Positions 27,331-35,437 of a stretch of DNA of 64,000 nucleotides are shown here, in pieces (within the stretch, counting starts at the first letter, position 1; each line of letters opens with the position of its first letter). The stretch lies in assembly GCF_902506425.1 (NCBI RefSeq), contig NZ_LR732469.1, positions 2,651,522-2,715,521 of the forward strand, read 5' to 3'. This stretch comes from Novosphingobium sp. 9U (GTDB lineage Bacteria > Pseudomonadota > Alphaproteobacteria > Sphingomonadales > Sphingomonadaceae). Made by a program: the position numbers and the translations under genes. Under the pieces are notes generated by a model. The model did no database searches. It had not been told where the DNA came from and worked only from the letters and a program-made list of their open reading frames with translations.

Positions 27331-29358
27331 ATGACGGACGCTGCGACGGGCGCCTCGACGGGCGTTGCCACGGAAGCGAAGCCAAGGGCGCAGCGCAGCG
27401 CGGTCCTTCGCCGCCATGTCCGCGCGCATCCCTTCCTGGCGCTGTTCCTGCTGCTGCTCTTAGGCCTTGTGCTGTGGCAGACCTGGATGGCCCCGCCATG
27501 GCGCCTCAACGCTACGCCGCGGCTGGCGGGCGTCGACCTGCTCGACGCGAACGGCAAAGTCTTCGCGCACCGCGGCCCACGCCCCTCCGAACGGATCGAC
27601 GCCGCCACGCTGCCGGACGACGTGCGCGACGCGTTTCTCGCGATCGAGGACCGCCGCTTCTACAGCCACGGCGCGCTCGACTATCGCGGCCTCGCCCGCG
27701 CGGTGCTGACCAACTTGCGCGCGGGTGGCGTGTCGCAGGGCGGCTCGACGATTACGCAGCAGTACGTCAAGAACGCCTTCCTCACTCACGACCGCACCTG
27801 GACCCGCAAGTTCAAGGAACTGCTGCTCGCCGACTGGGTCGAGAACTGGATGAGCAAGGACGAGATCCTCTCGCGCTACCTGGAGCACGCGTACTTCGGC
27901 GCGCAGCAGACGGGCCTTGCCGCCGCCGCGCGCTTCTACTTCGACAAGGCGCCCGAGAAGCTGACGCTCGGCCAGGCCGCGATGCTGGCGGGGTTGGTCA
28001 AGGCGCCCTCTCGCCTCGCTCCCACGGTGGACCGCGCGGCAGCCCGCGCCCGCATGCGCGTGGTGCTGGGTGCAATGGCCGACGCCGGGTTCATCACCGA
28101 TCGCGAAGCCAAACGAGTGCGTAATCCACGCGTCGTATCCTCTGGTCGCACGCGCGAGAGCGCCGGCTGGTTCGCCGACTGGCTCTACACCCGCCTGCCC
28201 GAAGACAGCGCCGGCCGCATCGCCACCACGCTCGAGCCCGACATCCAGCGCCGCGCCGAGCGAGCGGTAGATCAGGCGCGGCTCGGGGGCGCCGAGATCG
28301 CTCTGATCGCGCTACGGCCGGACGGGCGTGTTGCCGCGCTTGTGGGCGGCAGCGACTGGCAGCCGGGCGCCTTCAACCGCGTCAGCCAGGCGCGGCGCCA
28401 ACCCGGCTCCACCTTCAAGCTGTTCGACTACTTCGCCGCCCTGCGCGCCGGCGCCCGTCCGGACGACGTGGTGTTCGACGCCCCGATCGTGGTGGGCGAG
28501 TGGCGCCCGACCAATGGCTACCGCGGCTATCGCGGGCCGATGACCCTGCGCGAGGCCTTCGCCGTGTCCAGCAACACGGCCGCGGTGCGCATCGCCCGGG
28601 CGGCGGGCTACCGCGAAGTGGTACGCGCCGCTCACGACCTTGGCATCACCTCTGCCCTTCCCGAAGGCGCGCCCAGCCTGCCGCTCGGCACGGCAACGCT
28701 CACCCTCGAGGAGCTCGCCGGTGCCTACGCTGCCTTCGCGCTAGGCCGCTATCCGGTTCAGGTCCACGGGCTGATCGACGGCACCAAGCTGCCCGCCAAG
28801 CGGCTCGACGAACAGCGTGAGTGGGCGCCGATGCTCGACCTCCTTTGGGAAGCGGCCAATGCCGGCACCGGCCGCCGCGCCGCCTCGTTGCGACTGCCTG
28901 TGTTCGGCAAGACCGGCACCTCCCAGGACGGGCGTGACACCCTGTTCGTCGGCTTCTCGGGCGACCTCGTCACCGCGATCTGGATCGGTCGCGACGACAA
29001 CAAGCCGATCCCCGGCGCCAGCGGCGGCCACATGCCCGCACAAGTCTGGCGATCGTTCATGAGCGGGTTGCGGCTGAAGTCCATTCCGATCCCGGCCCCA
29101 CCTCGCGCCGCGCGCGAACGTCGCCTTTGGGGCGCGGAGGACACGCCCGGCCTCGACGTTCAGGACGGCTACGAGGATGAGGCCGACGGCGCCGACCAGG
29201 GCGCGCCGACGATTCAGCTGCCCGTTGCGCCGTTCGGCGCTCCTGCGCCTGACAACGGCAATGTCGCTCCACCGCTCATAGCACCCGGACCTCCGTCCGC
29301 ACCCTACGGGGACGAAGCACCGGCTCCGCCGGACTATCCTCCGGAGGACACAGAGTAG
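27331..29358 (+). CDS. Class A penicillin-binding protein (transglycosylase/transpeptidase)
   Basis: ATG 27331 has GAGG 7 nt upstream and gives 675 residues. One membrane anchor (FLALFLLLLLGLVLW) is followed by a GT51 glycosyltransferase domain with catalytic Glu in AIEDRRFYSHG and GGSTITQQYVKN. A transpeptidase domain follows with SxxK as STFK, SxN as SSN and KTG as FGKTGTS. It polymerises and cross-links peptidoglycan at the periplasmic face. The last 80 or so residues are rich in Pro, Ala, Gly and acidic residues and probably disordered. A small gene follows 5 bp downstream. Confidence 0.93.
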   Translation: MTDAATGASTGVATEAKPRAQRSAVLRRHVRAHPFLALFLLLLLGLVLWQTWMAPPWRLNATPRLAGVDLLDANGKVFAHRGPRPSERIDAATLPDDVRDAFLAIEDRRFYSHGALDYRGLARAVLTNLRAGGVSQGGSTITQQYVKNAFLTHDRTWTRKFKELLLADWVENWMSKDEILSRYLEHAYFGAQQTGLAAAARFYFDKAPEKLTLGQAAMLAGLVKAPSRLAPTVDRAAARARMRVVLGAMADAGFITDREAKRVRNPRVVSSGRTRESAGWFADWLYTRLPEDSAGRIATTLEPDIQRRAERAVDQARLGGAEIALIALRPDGRVAALVGGSDWQPGAFNRVSQARRQPGSTFKLFDYFAALRAGARPDDVVFDAPIVVGEWRPTNGYRGYRGPMTLREAFAVSSNTAAVRIARAAGYREVVRAAHDLGITSALPEGAPSLPLGTATLTLEELAGAYAAFALGRYPVQVHGLIDGTKLPAKRLDEQREWAPMLDLLWEAANAGTGRRAASLRLPVFGKTGTSQDGRDTLFVGFSGDLVTAIWIGRDDNKPIPGASGGHMPAQVWRSFMSGLRLKSIPIPAPPRAARERRLWGAEDTPGLDVQDGYEDEADGADQGAPTIQLPVAPFGAPAPDNGNVAPPLIAPGPPSAPYGDEAPAPPDYPPEDTE

Positions 29359-29363
29359 ACCCG

Positions 29364-29753
29364 ATGAGCGTTCGGTACGTGACCGGCTGGAAGCTGAACG
29401 AGGACGACCGGGCCCGCCTTCTCACCCGCTTCGCGCCGGTATTCCCAGATGTGGTCGCCGATCATGTCACCTTGCGCACCGGCACCGACGAGACCACCGC
29501 GCTGCCCAGTCAAACGCACGGCGGAGTCGTCGGCGAGATCGACGATGGGGTCGGTGTGCAGGCACTCGTCGTGCAGATCGGCGGCACCACCATCAGGGAG
29601 GATGGAGGTACCTTCCACATCACTTGGTCGCTCGACAAAGCTGCCGGACGGCGCGCCGTGGAAAGCAATGCAGTGATCGCCGCACTCGGCTGGCGACCAC
29701 TCGCTCAGCCACTGCCGATCCGGCTCGTGCCCGCCCATTTTCGTGTGAGTTGA
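29364..29753 (+). CDS. Small protein with two HxTx motifs, candidate 2H-phosphoesterase-like
   Basis: The 129-residue protein starts 5 bp after the PBP gene and is probably co-transcribed. It has two HxTx motifs, DHVTLRTG (about residue 33) and FHITWSLD (about residue 84), separated by about 50 residues. This is the hallmark of the 2H phosphoesterase fold that cleaves 2',3'-cyclic phosphates or cyclic nucleotides. The rest, including VGVQALVVQIGG and the tail SNAVIAALGW, matches no family I can name with certainty. The family assignment is inferred from motif spacing only. Confidence 0.6.
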   Translation: MSVRYVTGWKLNEDDRARLLTRFAPVFPDVVADHVTLRTGTDETTALPSQTHGGVVGEIDDGVGVQALVVQIGGTTIREDGGTFHITWSLDKAAGRRAVESNAVIAALGWRPLAQPLPIRLVPAHFRVS

Positions 29754-29758
29754 ATGGC

Positions 29759-30574
29759 TCAGGCAGCGCTCATGCGCGTCGGGGCAAGACTTCGCGCACC
29801 TGCCACCCAGCCCGACCAGGCGGCGGCGAGACCAACCGCCGCAGCCACAGCCAGCACGAGCGAAAGCGGCAGGGCGCCGATGCCCAGGAACACAGCGTTC
29901 CATGCGGCGCTCTCACCAACGATCGGGAACAGCACGCTCTGGACTGCCAAGGCGGCGGCACTGACGGCGAACGGTCGACCATGGCGCGGCGCCTCGAAAT
30001 AAAGCGCCGCTGCCACCGCGATGGCAACGAGGTTGGCGGCCTCCACGGCATAACTGAACTTCCAGAACTCCGCCGGCCCATGGATCTGCAGCATCGGCAC
30101 GAAGCCGCCTATGATGCGCCCGATGATCGGCGCGAGGAGAAACAGCACGGTCGCCATCATGTATCGCGGGTGCAGGTGAGGACGACGTCGAAACGCCAGC
30201 GCGCGCGAGAACAACCAGGCCACCATGCCGCCGGCGATCACGTCGATCATGCCCAGATGCGCACCGTGAACCGCGTAGAACGGATCCGCGGGCGTCGCCG
30301 CTGCCATGCTGTGCAGAACACCGCCCATGCCGGCAAGCAGCAACGGGAAGTAGGCGACGCTCGCCTTCCCGGCAAAAGCATGGACGGGAAGCAGCTGGCG
30401 GTGGGCAGACCAGCTCTGCAATCCGAGCAGCACGATCCAGATCGTTGCCGTTGCGCCATGGACGTGAAACGCCAGCGGCGCGCTTTGCAGTACGCTGTAG
30501 TAGGCAGGCCAGAACGCGATGCCAGTCAGCGCGAGCAGGAAGGCCATGGCGATCGGTGCGGTGCGGTACGGCAT
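29759..30574 (-). CDS. Polytopic membrane protein of unknown function
   Basis: Start 30574 follows a strong GGAGGGG and gives 271 residues with about eight hydrophobic segments. Conserved-looking intramembrane residues include PLAFHVHGATATIWIVLLGLQSW and, in a later loop, PHLHPRYMMATVLF. Several His residues near membrane faces could bind heme or metal, but no known family was recognised. The gene is convergent with the small HxTx gene (5 bp between stops) and divergent from the TRIC-like gene. Confidence 0.75.
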   Translation of the reverse strand: MPYRTAPIAMAFLLALTGIAFWPAYYSVLQSAPLAFHVHGATATIWIVLLGLQSWSAHRQLLPVHAFAGKASVAYFPLLLAGMGGVLHSMAAATPADPFYAVHGAHLGMIDVIAGGMVAWLFSRALAFRRRPHLHPRYMMATVLFLLAPIIGRIIGGFVPMLQIHGPAEFWKFSYAVEAANLVAIAVAAALYFEAPRHGRPFAVSAAALAVQSVLFPIVGESAAWNAVFLGIGALPLSLVLAVAAAVGLAAAWSGWVAGARSLAPTRMSAA

Positions 30575-30720
30575 GGACGCGAGCCCCTCCCCAAGGCACG
30601 TTCGTGCGGCTGACTGGCAGCCCACAACCGATCCAAAGTTTCCGCCTCTCCGCCGCCGGTGTCAACCTCGCGGCGCGATACACCGGTGACGCCCGCGAGC
30701 CCCCGGTCTAAGCGCAGGAC

Positions 30721-31368
30721 ATGACTGCCGTGTTGCCCGCCCTTCCTTTCCAGACTGCGCAGATCCAGGTCCTGCTTCCGTGGCTGAATCTTGCCGGACT
30801 CGCGGTCTTCGCTGCCTCGGGCGCGCTGGCGGCGGTGCGCAAGCGACTGGACTTCGTGGGCGGGTGTTTCTTCGCGCTGATCACCGCGACCGGGGGCGGC
30901 ACCCTGCGCGACCTTCTCATCCGCGCCCCGGTGTTCTGGATGCAGGATGCCGCGCCGGTGCTGCTGTGCCTCGGCGTGGCATTGGCGGCCTGGGCGATCC
31001 CGCTCAAGTGGTGGCCCGAGCGGGCGCTCGATTGGTTCGATGCCATGGGCCTCGCCGCCTACGCGGTTTACGGCGCTGGCAAGGCGCTGCAGTTCGGGAT
31101 CGGGCCGATCCCGGCGGTTGCGGCGGGCGTGATCACCGCGTGCCTGGGAGGCGTGATCCGCGACATTACCGCGGGCGTACCCTCGATCCTGCTGCGTCAC
31201 GAGCTTTACGTCACCGCAGCGCTTGCGGCGGCGACCTTGTTCGTGGTCCTGACTTCGCTTGGCCTCTCGGCGCCGCTCCCCGCACTGCTCGGCTTCCTGG
31301 CCGGCTTTGCAACCCGCGCGGCCGCCATCGTGTGGAAGATCACCCTGCCGCCCCATCGCGGCGCGTGA
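30721..31368 (+). CDS. Trimeric intracellular cation channel family protein (UPF0126)
   Basis: The 215-residue protein has about seven membrane helices and the duplicated UPF0126/TRIC signature: [11 protein letters not shown] in the first repeat and [11 protein letters not shown] in the second. Bacterial TRIC proteins form trimeric monovalent-cation channels in the inner membrane. The gene ends about 115 bp before rpsF but is separated from it by a predicted promoter. Confidence 0.9.
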   Translation: MTAVLPALPFQTAQIQVLLPWLNLAGLAVFAASGALAAVRKRLDFVGGCFFALITATGGGTLRDLLIRAPVFWMQDAAPVLLCLGVALAAWAIPLKWWPERALDWFDAMGLAAYAVYGAGKALQFGIGPIPAVAAGVITACLGGVIRDITAGVPSILLRHELYVTAALAAATLFVVLTSLGLSAPLPALLGFLAGFATRAAAIVWKITLPPHRGA

Positions 31369-31374
31369 GCATCC

Positions 31375-31402
31375 TTGCTATCTGCACAAAACCCTGTATG
31401 GG
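31375..31402 (+). promoter_or_regulatory. candidate promoter for the rpsF operon
   Basis: TTGCTA (31375-31380) and TATGGG (31397-31402) are 16 nt apart, starting 6 bp after the TRIC-gene stop. The -10 match is modest; the position before rpsF supports the call. Confidence 0.35.
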
Positions 31403-31483
31403 CCCGCTTTCCAAGAAAGCCGGAGGGGCCCCGCAATCGTGCGGATCAGCCAGCGATCGGTTACAGATGTGAAGGAAGCTGCC

Positions 31484-31846
31484 GTGGCTCATTATGAGCA
31501 CGTGTTCCTGGCGCGCCAGGATCTGAGCCAGTCGCAAGTCGACGCGCTCGCCACCACCGCCACCGAGATCGTCGAAGCCAACCAGGGCAAGGTCGTCAAG
31601 ACTGAGTCGTGGGGCCTCAAGAATCTCGCCTACAAGATCAAGCGCAACCGCAAGGCTCACTTCGTGATGCTCAACCTCGATGCCGACGGCGCCGCCGTTG
31701 CCGAGTTGGAGCGTCAGACCGCCATTAACGAGGACATCATCCGCTGGGTGACGATCCGCGTTGACGAGCACGAGGAAGGCCCCTCGGTGATGATGCGCAA
31801 GTCCGACCGCGAGCGTACTCGCCGTCGCGAACGCGAAGGAGCCTGA
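31484..31846 (+). CDS. rpsF: 30S ribosomal protein S6
   Basis: The 120-residue protein ([20 protein letters not shown]) is bS6, with the conserved [20 protein letters not shown] segment and a basic tail [10 protein letters not shown]. The start codon is GTG, with AAGGAAG 8 nt upstream; a longer in-frame extension is not S6-like. S6 binds S18 on the 30S platform, and rpsR follows 3 bp later. Confidence 0.97.
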   Translation: MAHYEHVFLARQDLSQSQVDALATTATEIVEANQGKVVKTESWGLKNLAYKIKRNRKAHFVMLNLDADGAAVAELERQTAINEDIIRWVTIRVDEHEEGPSVMMRKSDRERTRRREREGA

Positions 31847-31849
31847 CCC

Positions 31850-32074
31850 ATGGCACGCGCCTTTTTCCGCCGCCGCAAGTCCTGCCCGTTCTCGGGCAAG
31901 AACGCGCCGAAGATCGATTACAAGGACGTGCGCCTGCTGCAGGGCTTCATGTCCGAGCGGGGCAAGATCGTCCCCAGCCGCATCACCGCGGTGTCCGCCA
32001 AGAAGCAGCGTGAGCTGGGCCAGGCTATCAAGCGCGCCCGGCACATCGGCCTGCTTCCGTACATCGTGAAGTAA
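31850..32074 (+). CDS. rpsR: 30S ribosomal protein S18
   Basis: The 74-residue protein is bS18: [20 protein letters not shown], then [20 protein letters not shown] and [13 protein letters not shown]. It pairs with S6 on the small-subunit platform. It lies between rpsF and rplI with very short spacers. Confidence 0.98.
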   Translation: MARAFFRRRKSCPFSGKNAPKIDYKDVRLLQGFMSERGKIVPSRITAVSAKKQRELGQAIKRARHIGLLPYIVK

Positions 32075-32086
32075 GGAGCAACAGGC

Positions 32087-32680
32087 ATGGACATCATCCT
32101 CCTGGAGCGCGTCGAGAAGCTCGGCGCCATTGGTGACGTCGTTTCCGTCAAGGACGGTTACGCACGCAACTACCTGCTCCCCAACAAGAAGGCCCTGCGC
32201 GCCAACGAGCGCAACAAGCAGGTCTTCGAAGCCAGCCGCGCCAAGATCGAGGCGGACAACGCCGAGCGTCGTGGCGAAGCCGAGAAGCACTCCGCCGACG
32301 TCGAGGGCAAGCAGGTCGTCCTGATCCGCGCCTCGTCGAACTCGGGCCAGCTCTACGGTTCGGTCTCGGTGCGCGACATCGTCGACGCACTGAACGCCGA
32401 TGGCGCCAAGGTGACCAAGCAGATGATCGTGCTGGAACGCCCGATCAAGACGCTCGGCATCTTCGACGTTCGCGTTTCCCTGCACCCCGAAGTCTCGGTG
32501 GGCGTCAAGGTCAACGTCGCGCGCTCGCCCGACGAAGCCGAACTGCAGTCGCAGGGCGTCGACGTGATGGCCTCGATGTTCGAAGCCGACACCAGCGGCT
32601 TCACCGAACGCCGCGATCCCAGCCTCGAGCCGGGCGAGATCGTCGTCGACGAGGACGAAGGCGAAGAGCAGCAGGCCTGA
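32087..32680 (+). CDS. rplI: 50S ribosomal protein L9
   Basis: The 197-residue protein starts [20 protein letters not shown] with [16 protein letters not shown], the bL9 N-terminal domain that binds the L1 stalk base, followed by the long connecting helix and the C-terminal domain. It is about 50 residues longer than the enterobacterial protein because of an acidic C-terminal tail ([12 protein letters not shown]), usual in alphaproteobacteria. A terminator follows 22 bp later. Confidence 0.98.
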   Translation: MDIILLERVEKLGAIGDVVSVKDGYARNYLLPNKKALRANERNKQVFEASRAKIEADNAERRGEAEKHSADVEGKQVVLIRASSNSGQLYGSVSVRDIVDALNADGAKVTKQMIVLERPIKTLGIFDVRVSLHPEVSVGVKVNVARSPDEAELQSQGVDVMASMFEADTSGFTERRDPSLEPGEIVVDEDEGEEQQA

Positions 32681-32702
32681 GCCTAGCGCTTCACAGCTAA
32701 CG

Positions 32703-32739
32703 AAAAGCCCTCGCTTCCATGCGGAAGCGGGGGCTTTTT
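32703..32739 (+). terminator. Rho-independent terminator of rpsF-rpsR-rplI
   Basis: The stem AAAAGCCC-CGCTTCC pairs with GGAAGCG-GGGCTTTTT around a four-base ATGC loop and ends in five T residues. Confidence 0.93.
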
Positions 32740-33034
32740 GTTGGTGGGACGTAGCTGTCGATGGCGGGTTGTTGGTCAATTGCCGAGGTTTGCGAGTAGA
32801 GCCGCCGCACCTCGTGCCACCGATGCAGACCGAGACATGCGAGGCCGAGGCGGGCTAAACGCCCCATCAACATCAGCACCTTACATCAACACCCCATGAG
32901 CTGAGCTTGTCAGAGTACGCCAGCTGCCGGTGCAATCAGTACGCATTAGAGCTGCAGGATACACCATTGTCTGCTTCCCCTTGTTTGTTGCCGTCCGGAT
33001 GTCTGACGTCTGGACGTTAGCCGCGGCAGCAGCC
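32740..33034. other. intergenic region before the orphan gene
   Basis: No supported gene is present. The sequence is less GC-rich than its surroundings and contains a copy of the short GCTGAGCTTGTC motif (near 32900) that recurs at about 34893, a typical sphingomonad repeat core. Confidence 0.4.
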
Positions 33035-33382
33035 ATGATCCGCTCGATGATCGAAGTCAGGGCCCCGTTGGAAATCAGGGCTGATGGTGAAGCCGGGTGG
33101 GAACTCGTCTTCTGGGTGCTAGACAGTTTCAACTATACGACGCCATTTCGTGCCATCTTAGCGGAGATTGCAGAAGCGCTAGGACAACAGCCGATCCACT
33201 CGCTTTCGCTTTCCGACAATACTACTGACGAGGACTTCATGGAGGGAACTTTGAAGTTCGACGGAGGGCCGCTGCGGGTCTACTACGAACACGCTCTTAG
33301 CTATCTTACCTTGGGTAGCGTTGACCGCGAGTTGCTAACAAAGATGGCAGTGCGTGTGCAGCCACGGGTCATACTTGTATAA
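33035..33382 (+). CDS. Orphan hypothetical protein
   Basis: An open frame runs to TAA at 33380-33382. Starts at GTG 32930, ATG 32999, ATG 33035 or ATG 33047 are all possible and none has a good RBS; the shorter ones keep the protein-like part (IEVRAPLEIRADGEAGWELV, then VFWVLDSFNYTTPFRAILAE). The sequence looks like a small soluble alpha/beta protein with acidic patches (DNTTDEDFMEGTLKFDG, VYYEHALSYLTLGS). GC content and third-position GC are clearly lower than in neighbouring genes, suggesting recent transfer. No family is recognised; immunity-like or stand-alone regulatory functions cannot be told apart. Confidence 0.45.
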   Translation: MIRSMIEVRAPLEIRADGEAGWELVFWVLDSFNYTTPFRAILAEIAEALGQQPIHSLSLSDNTTDEDFMEGTLKFDGGPLRVYYEHALSYLTLGSVDRELLTKMAVRVQPRVILV

Positions 33383-33426
33383 TCAGCGGCAGCTTCCGGC
33401 ACCGCCCGTTACCTTCCGCTCCGCTC

Positions 33427-33560
33427 GTCACCCGAACCTGTTTCGGGGTCCATCCCACCTCATCGATCCCTACTGTAAGCAGCAAACCGACCGTTCGCCT
33501 TACGCCAGCGATGTCGGGCCAAGCGGCACAATGGATCCTGAAACAAGTTCAGGATGACGA
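33427..33560. repeat. REP-like inverted repeat pair
   Basis: CCCGAA-N4-TTCGGG at 33431-33446 and ATCCTGAA-N5-TTCAGGAT at 33535-33555 are two hairpins whose flanks are also inverted relative to each other (CGTCA and TGACG, TCCAT and ATGGA). This makes a head-to-head REP pair of about 130 bp. Confidence 0.7.
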
Positions 33561-33604
33561 GTGTGCGGAGGCAAGCCATTTGCCACCGCACCGCACGCCC
33601 GGAG

Positions 33605-33631
33605 AAAAAAAGGGCGGACCTTCGCCCGCCC
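33605..33631 (-). terminator. Rho-independent terminator of the OmpA-domain gene
   Basis: Read on the minus strand, GGGCGG-N8-CCGCCC is followed by seven T residues; it starts 9 bp after the stop codon of the gene. Confidence 0.88.
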
Positions 33632-33639
33632 CATACTCA

Positions 33640-34512
33640 TTAAAGCCCGTCGAGGCCTTTGCTGACCAGCACGTTCACCGCAACGCGGCGGTTCTGTGCC
33701 TTGCCTTCCTCGGTGGTGTTGTCAGCCATCGGGTCGGCCTCGGCCATGCCGGTGGGGGTCAGCATGCGGTAGGGCTTCCAGTGGCAGGCTTGCTGGAGAT
33801 AGTTCACCACACGGCCGGCGCGCTTGTCGCTCAGCTGCTGGTTGTATTCCTCGCTGCCGACGGAGTCGGTGTAGCCGACGACCAGCAGCAGCGCGTTGTC
33901 CATGCTCTCGGCAGTCTTGGCGGCGTTGCACAAGTCGGCCTTGCCCTGCTCGGACAGGACCGCCTTGCCGGTGTCGAAGTTGACGTTGGTGGTGCTCTTC
34001 ACGTTGTACTGGTCGATATCGCCCATGCGGCCGCGCAGCGCCTCGGTTGCCGCGCTCTGCTCGGCGAAGCGCTGGTCGGTGCCGTTGTGGATCATCGTCG
34101 CAGTCTTGAGGTCCTTGTTCTTCAAGTCGACCTGCGTCGCCAGCAGCACGCCGCCGCCCTGCATAGTCTTCACGCTGACCGGCAGGCCGTTGAGCAGCGA
34201 AGTCGCCGCCAGCTTGCTGCGGTTGAGGTTCAGGAATCCACCGGCCGCCTTGATCTTGGTCGCATCGTTGATGGTAACCACGGACTTGGTGCCATCCTGG
34301 CCTGTGACCTGCATACGGTCACCGCTGCGTGCGGAGATGATGCCTTCGATCTCGGGACCCTTGGTCATCGAGGCCGGATCGGGCACCGAAGTGTCGGTCA
34401 CGCTGCCGGTCACGCCGGCGTCGGCGGACTCTTGCGCATGCAGGCTGCCGGCGGTGCCGGCCAGCAGCGCCATGATCAGTAGCGCCTTGGGGCTCTTGGA
34501 AATGGTCGTCAT
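33640..34512 (-). CDS. OmpA-family outer membrane/periplasmic protein
   Basis: Start 34512 has GGAGGAG upstream and a signal peptide (ALLIMALLAGTAGSLHAQES); 290 residues. Residues about 45-150 form a beta-rich domain of unknown type (EGIISARSGDRMQVTGQDG). Residues about 170-285 are an OmpA C-terminal peptidoglycan-binding domain: NVNFDTGKAVLSEQGK, VVGYTDSVGSEEYNQQLSDK with RAGRVVNYL, and the end motif AQNRRVAVNV. It should anchor to the cell wall from the periplasm or outer membrane. It is a single-gene unit with its own terminator. Confidence 0.9.
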   Translation of the reverse strand: MTTISKSPKALLIMALLAGTAGSLHAQESADAGVTGSVTDTSVPDPASMTKGPEIEGIISARSGDRMQVTGQDGTKSVVTINDATKIKAAGGFLNLNRSKLAATSLLNGLPVSVKTMQGGGVLLATQVDLKNKDLKTATMIHNGTDQRFAEQSAATEALRGRMGDIDQYNVKSTTNVNFDTGKAVLSEQGKADLCNAAKTAESMDNALLLVVGYTDSVGSEEYNQQLSDKRAGRVVNYLQQACHWKPYRMLTPTGMAEADPMADNTTEEGKAQNRRVAVNVLVSKGLDGL

Positions 34513-34950
34513 CGTTCTACTCCTCCAAACTTGCCCAGGGAGGAGCCGCATTCCGGTCGACCGCCGCTTTCGCGATGGCACATCCGACCGGCACGCCCCC
34601 TCTGTCCCGCTCACGAGACGCGCGGCATGGCGCCGCACCTGGTGCTGCCATGCGTGTTCAGCCCGACATTTCGCGTGGATGAACACTGCTGCTTGAACAG
34701 CCAAATGCGCGGTTGGTGCGAGGCGGCAGCGCGATGAGCCGAAGTGGATCGAAGCGGACGCTACCATAGTTACGACCGCGTGCGAGGGCAGCTGGTCCGT
34801 TTCGACACGCTCGGCGCCGACGGTGTTGGGAGTAAGGCTGCGCCCGTGCAAAAGCTTCGATGCCACTAGCTGCGATCTACGCCACGACCGCCCAGGCTGA
34901 GCTTGTCGAAGCCCGCCAGCCGCTCTGGCGCTACCGCCAGGGCCGGCCAG
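34513..34950. other. intergenic region, 438 bp
   Basis: No gene is supported. The region holds the OmpA gene promoter and leader and a sphingomonad repeat core (GCTGAGCTTGTCGAAGC, near 34893). A frame open through most of it on the minus strand is an upstream extension of the OmpA gene frame and is not protein-like. Confidence 0.5.
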
Positions 34951-35349
34951 TCATCCCGCGGTCGCGGGAGCGGCCAGGGGGAAGAACGGAATCGCCGCGC
35001 GCAGATCCGAGCCATCGGCGCGCTCGAATGTGTAGTAGCCTTCCATGCTGCCATGTGGCGTCGCCAGAGGGCATCCAGAGACGTAGTCGTGGCTCTGGCC
35101 GGGCTGCAGCAGCGGCTGCTCACCCACCACGCCTTCGCCTTCGACAAGGTTCACGGCGCCGTGGCCATCGGTGATGCGCCAGTGTCGGGTCACCAGGCGG
35201 ACGGCCTGCTCGCCGCCGTTCTCGATACGGATATGGTAGACCCAGAACCACTTGCCGGCTTCCACGCGCGATTGCTCGGGCAGGAAGTTCACCGCGACCC
35301 GCACGGTGATTCCGTCTGTGACGGCGGCGTGTTGGAACAGCTCCTTCAT
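34951..35349 (-). CDS. apaG: ApaG protein
   Basis: The 132-residue protein starting MKELFQHAAVTDGITVRVAV matches ApaG, a fibronectin-type III-like fold: WFWVYHIRIENGGEQAV, LVTRHWRITDGHG, QPGQSHDYVSGCPLATPHGS and MEGYYTF. ApaG has been linked to cobalt and magnesium resistance in enterobacteria; the molecular role is unclear. It lies 88 bp downstream of metZ. Confidence 0.95.
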   Translation of the reverse strand: MKELFQHAAVTDGITVRVAVNFLPEQSRVEAGKWFWVYHIRIENGGEQAVRLVTRHWRITDGHGAVNLVEGEGVVGEQPLLQPGQSHDYVSGCPLATPHGSMEGYYTFERADGSDLRAAIPFFPLAAPATAG

Positions 35350-35437
35350 CTCACGACAAAAGGTAACGGTTCGCATCGCGCGGTCAACACCGTTCGCGCG
35401 GGAAATTTTGCAAGTGCGAGGGAACTCTCCCGCGCGG

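Noticed and set aside
32697..32879. 60-codon minus-strand frame covering the rplI terminator
   Set aside because: It would include the terminator hairpin and has no RBS or known similarity.
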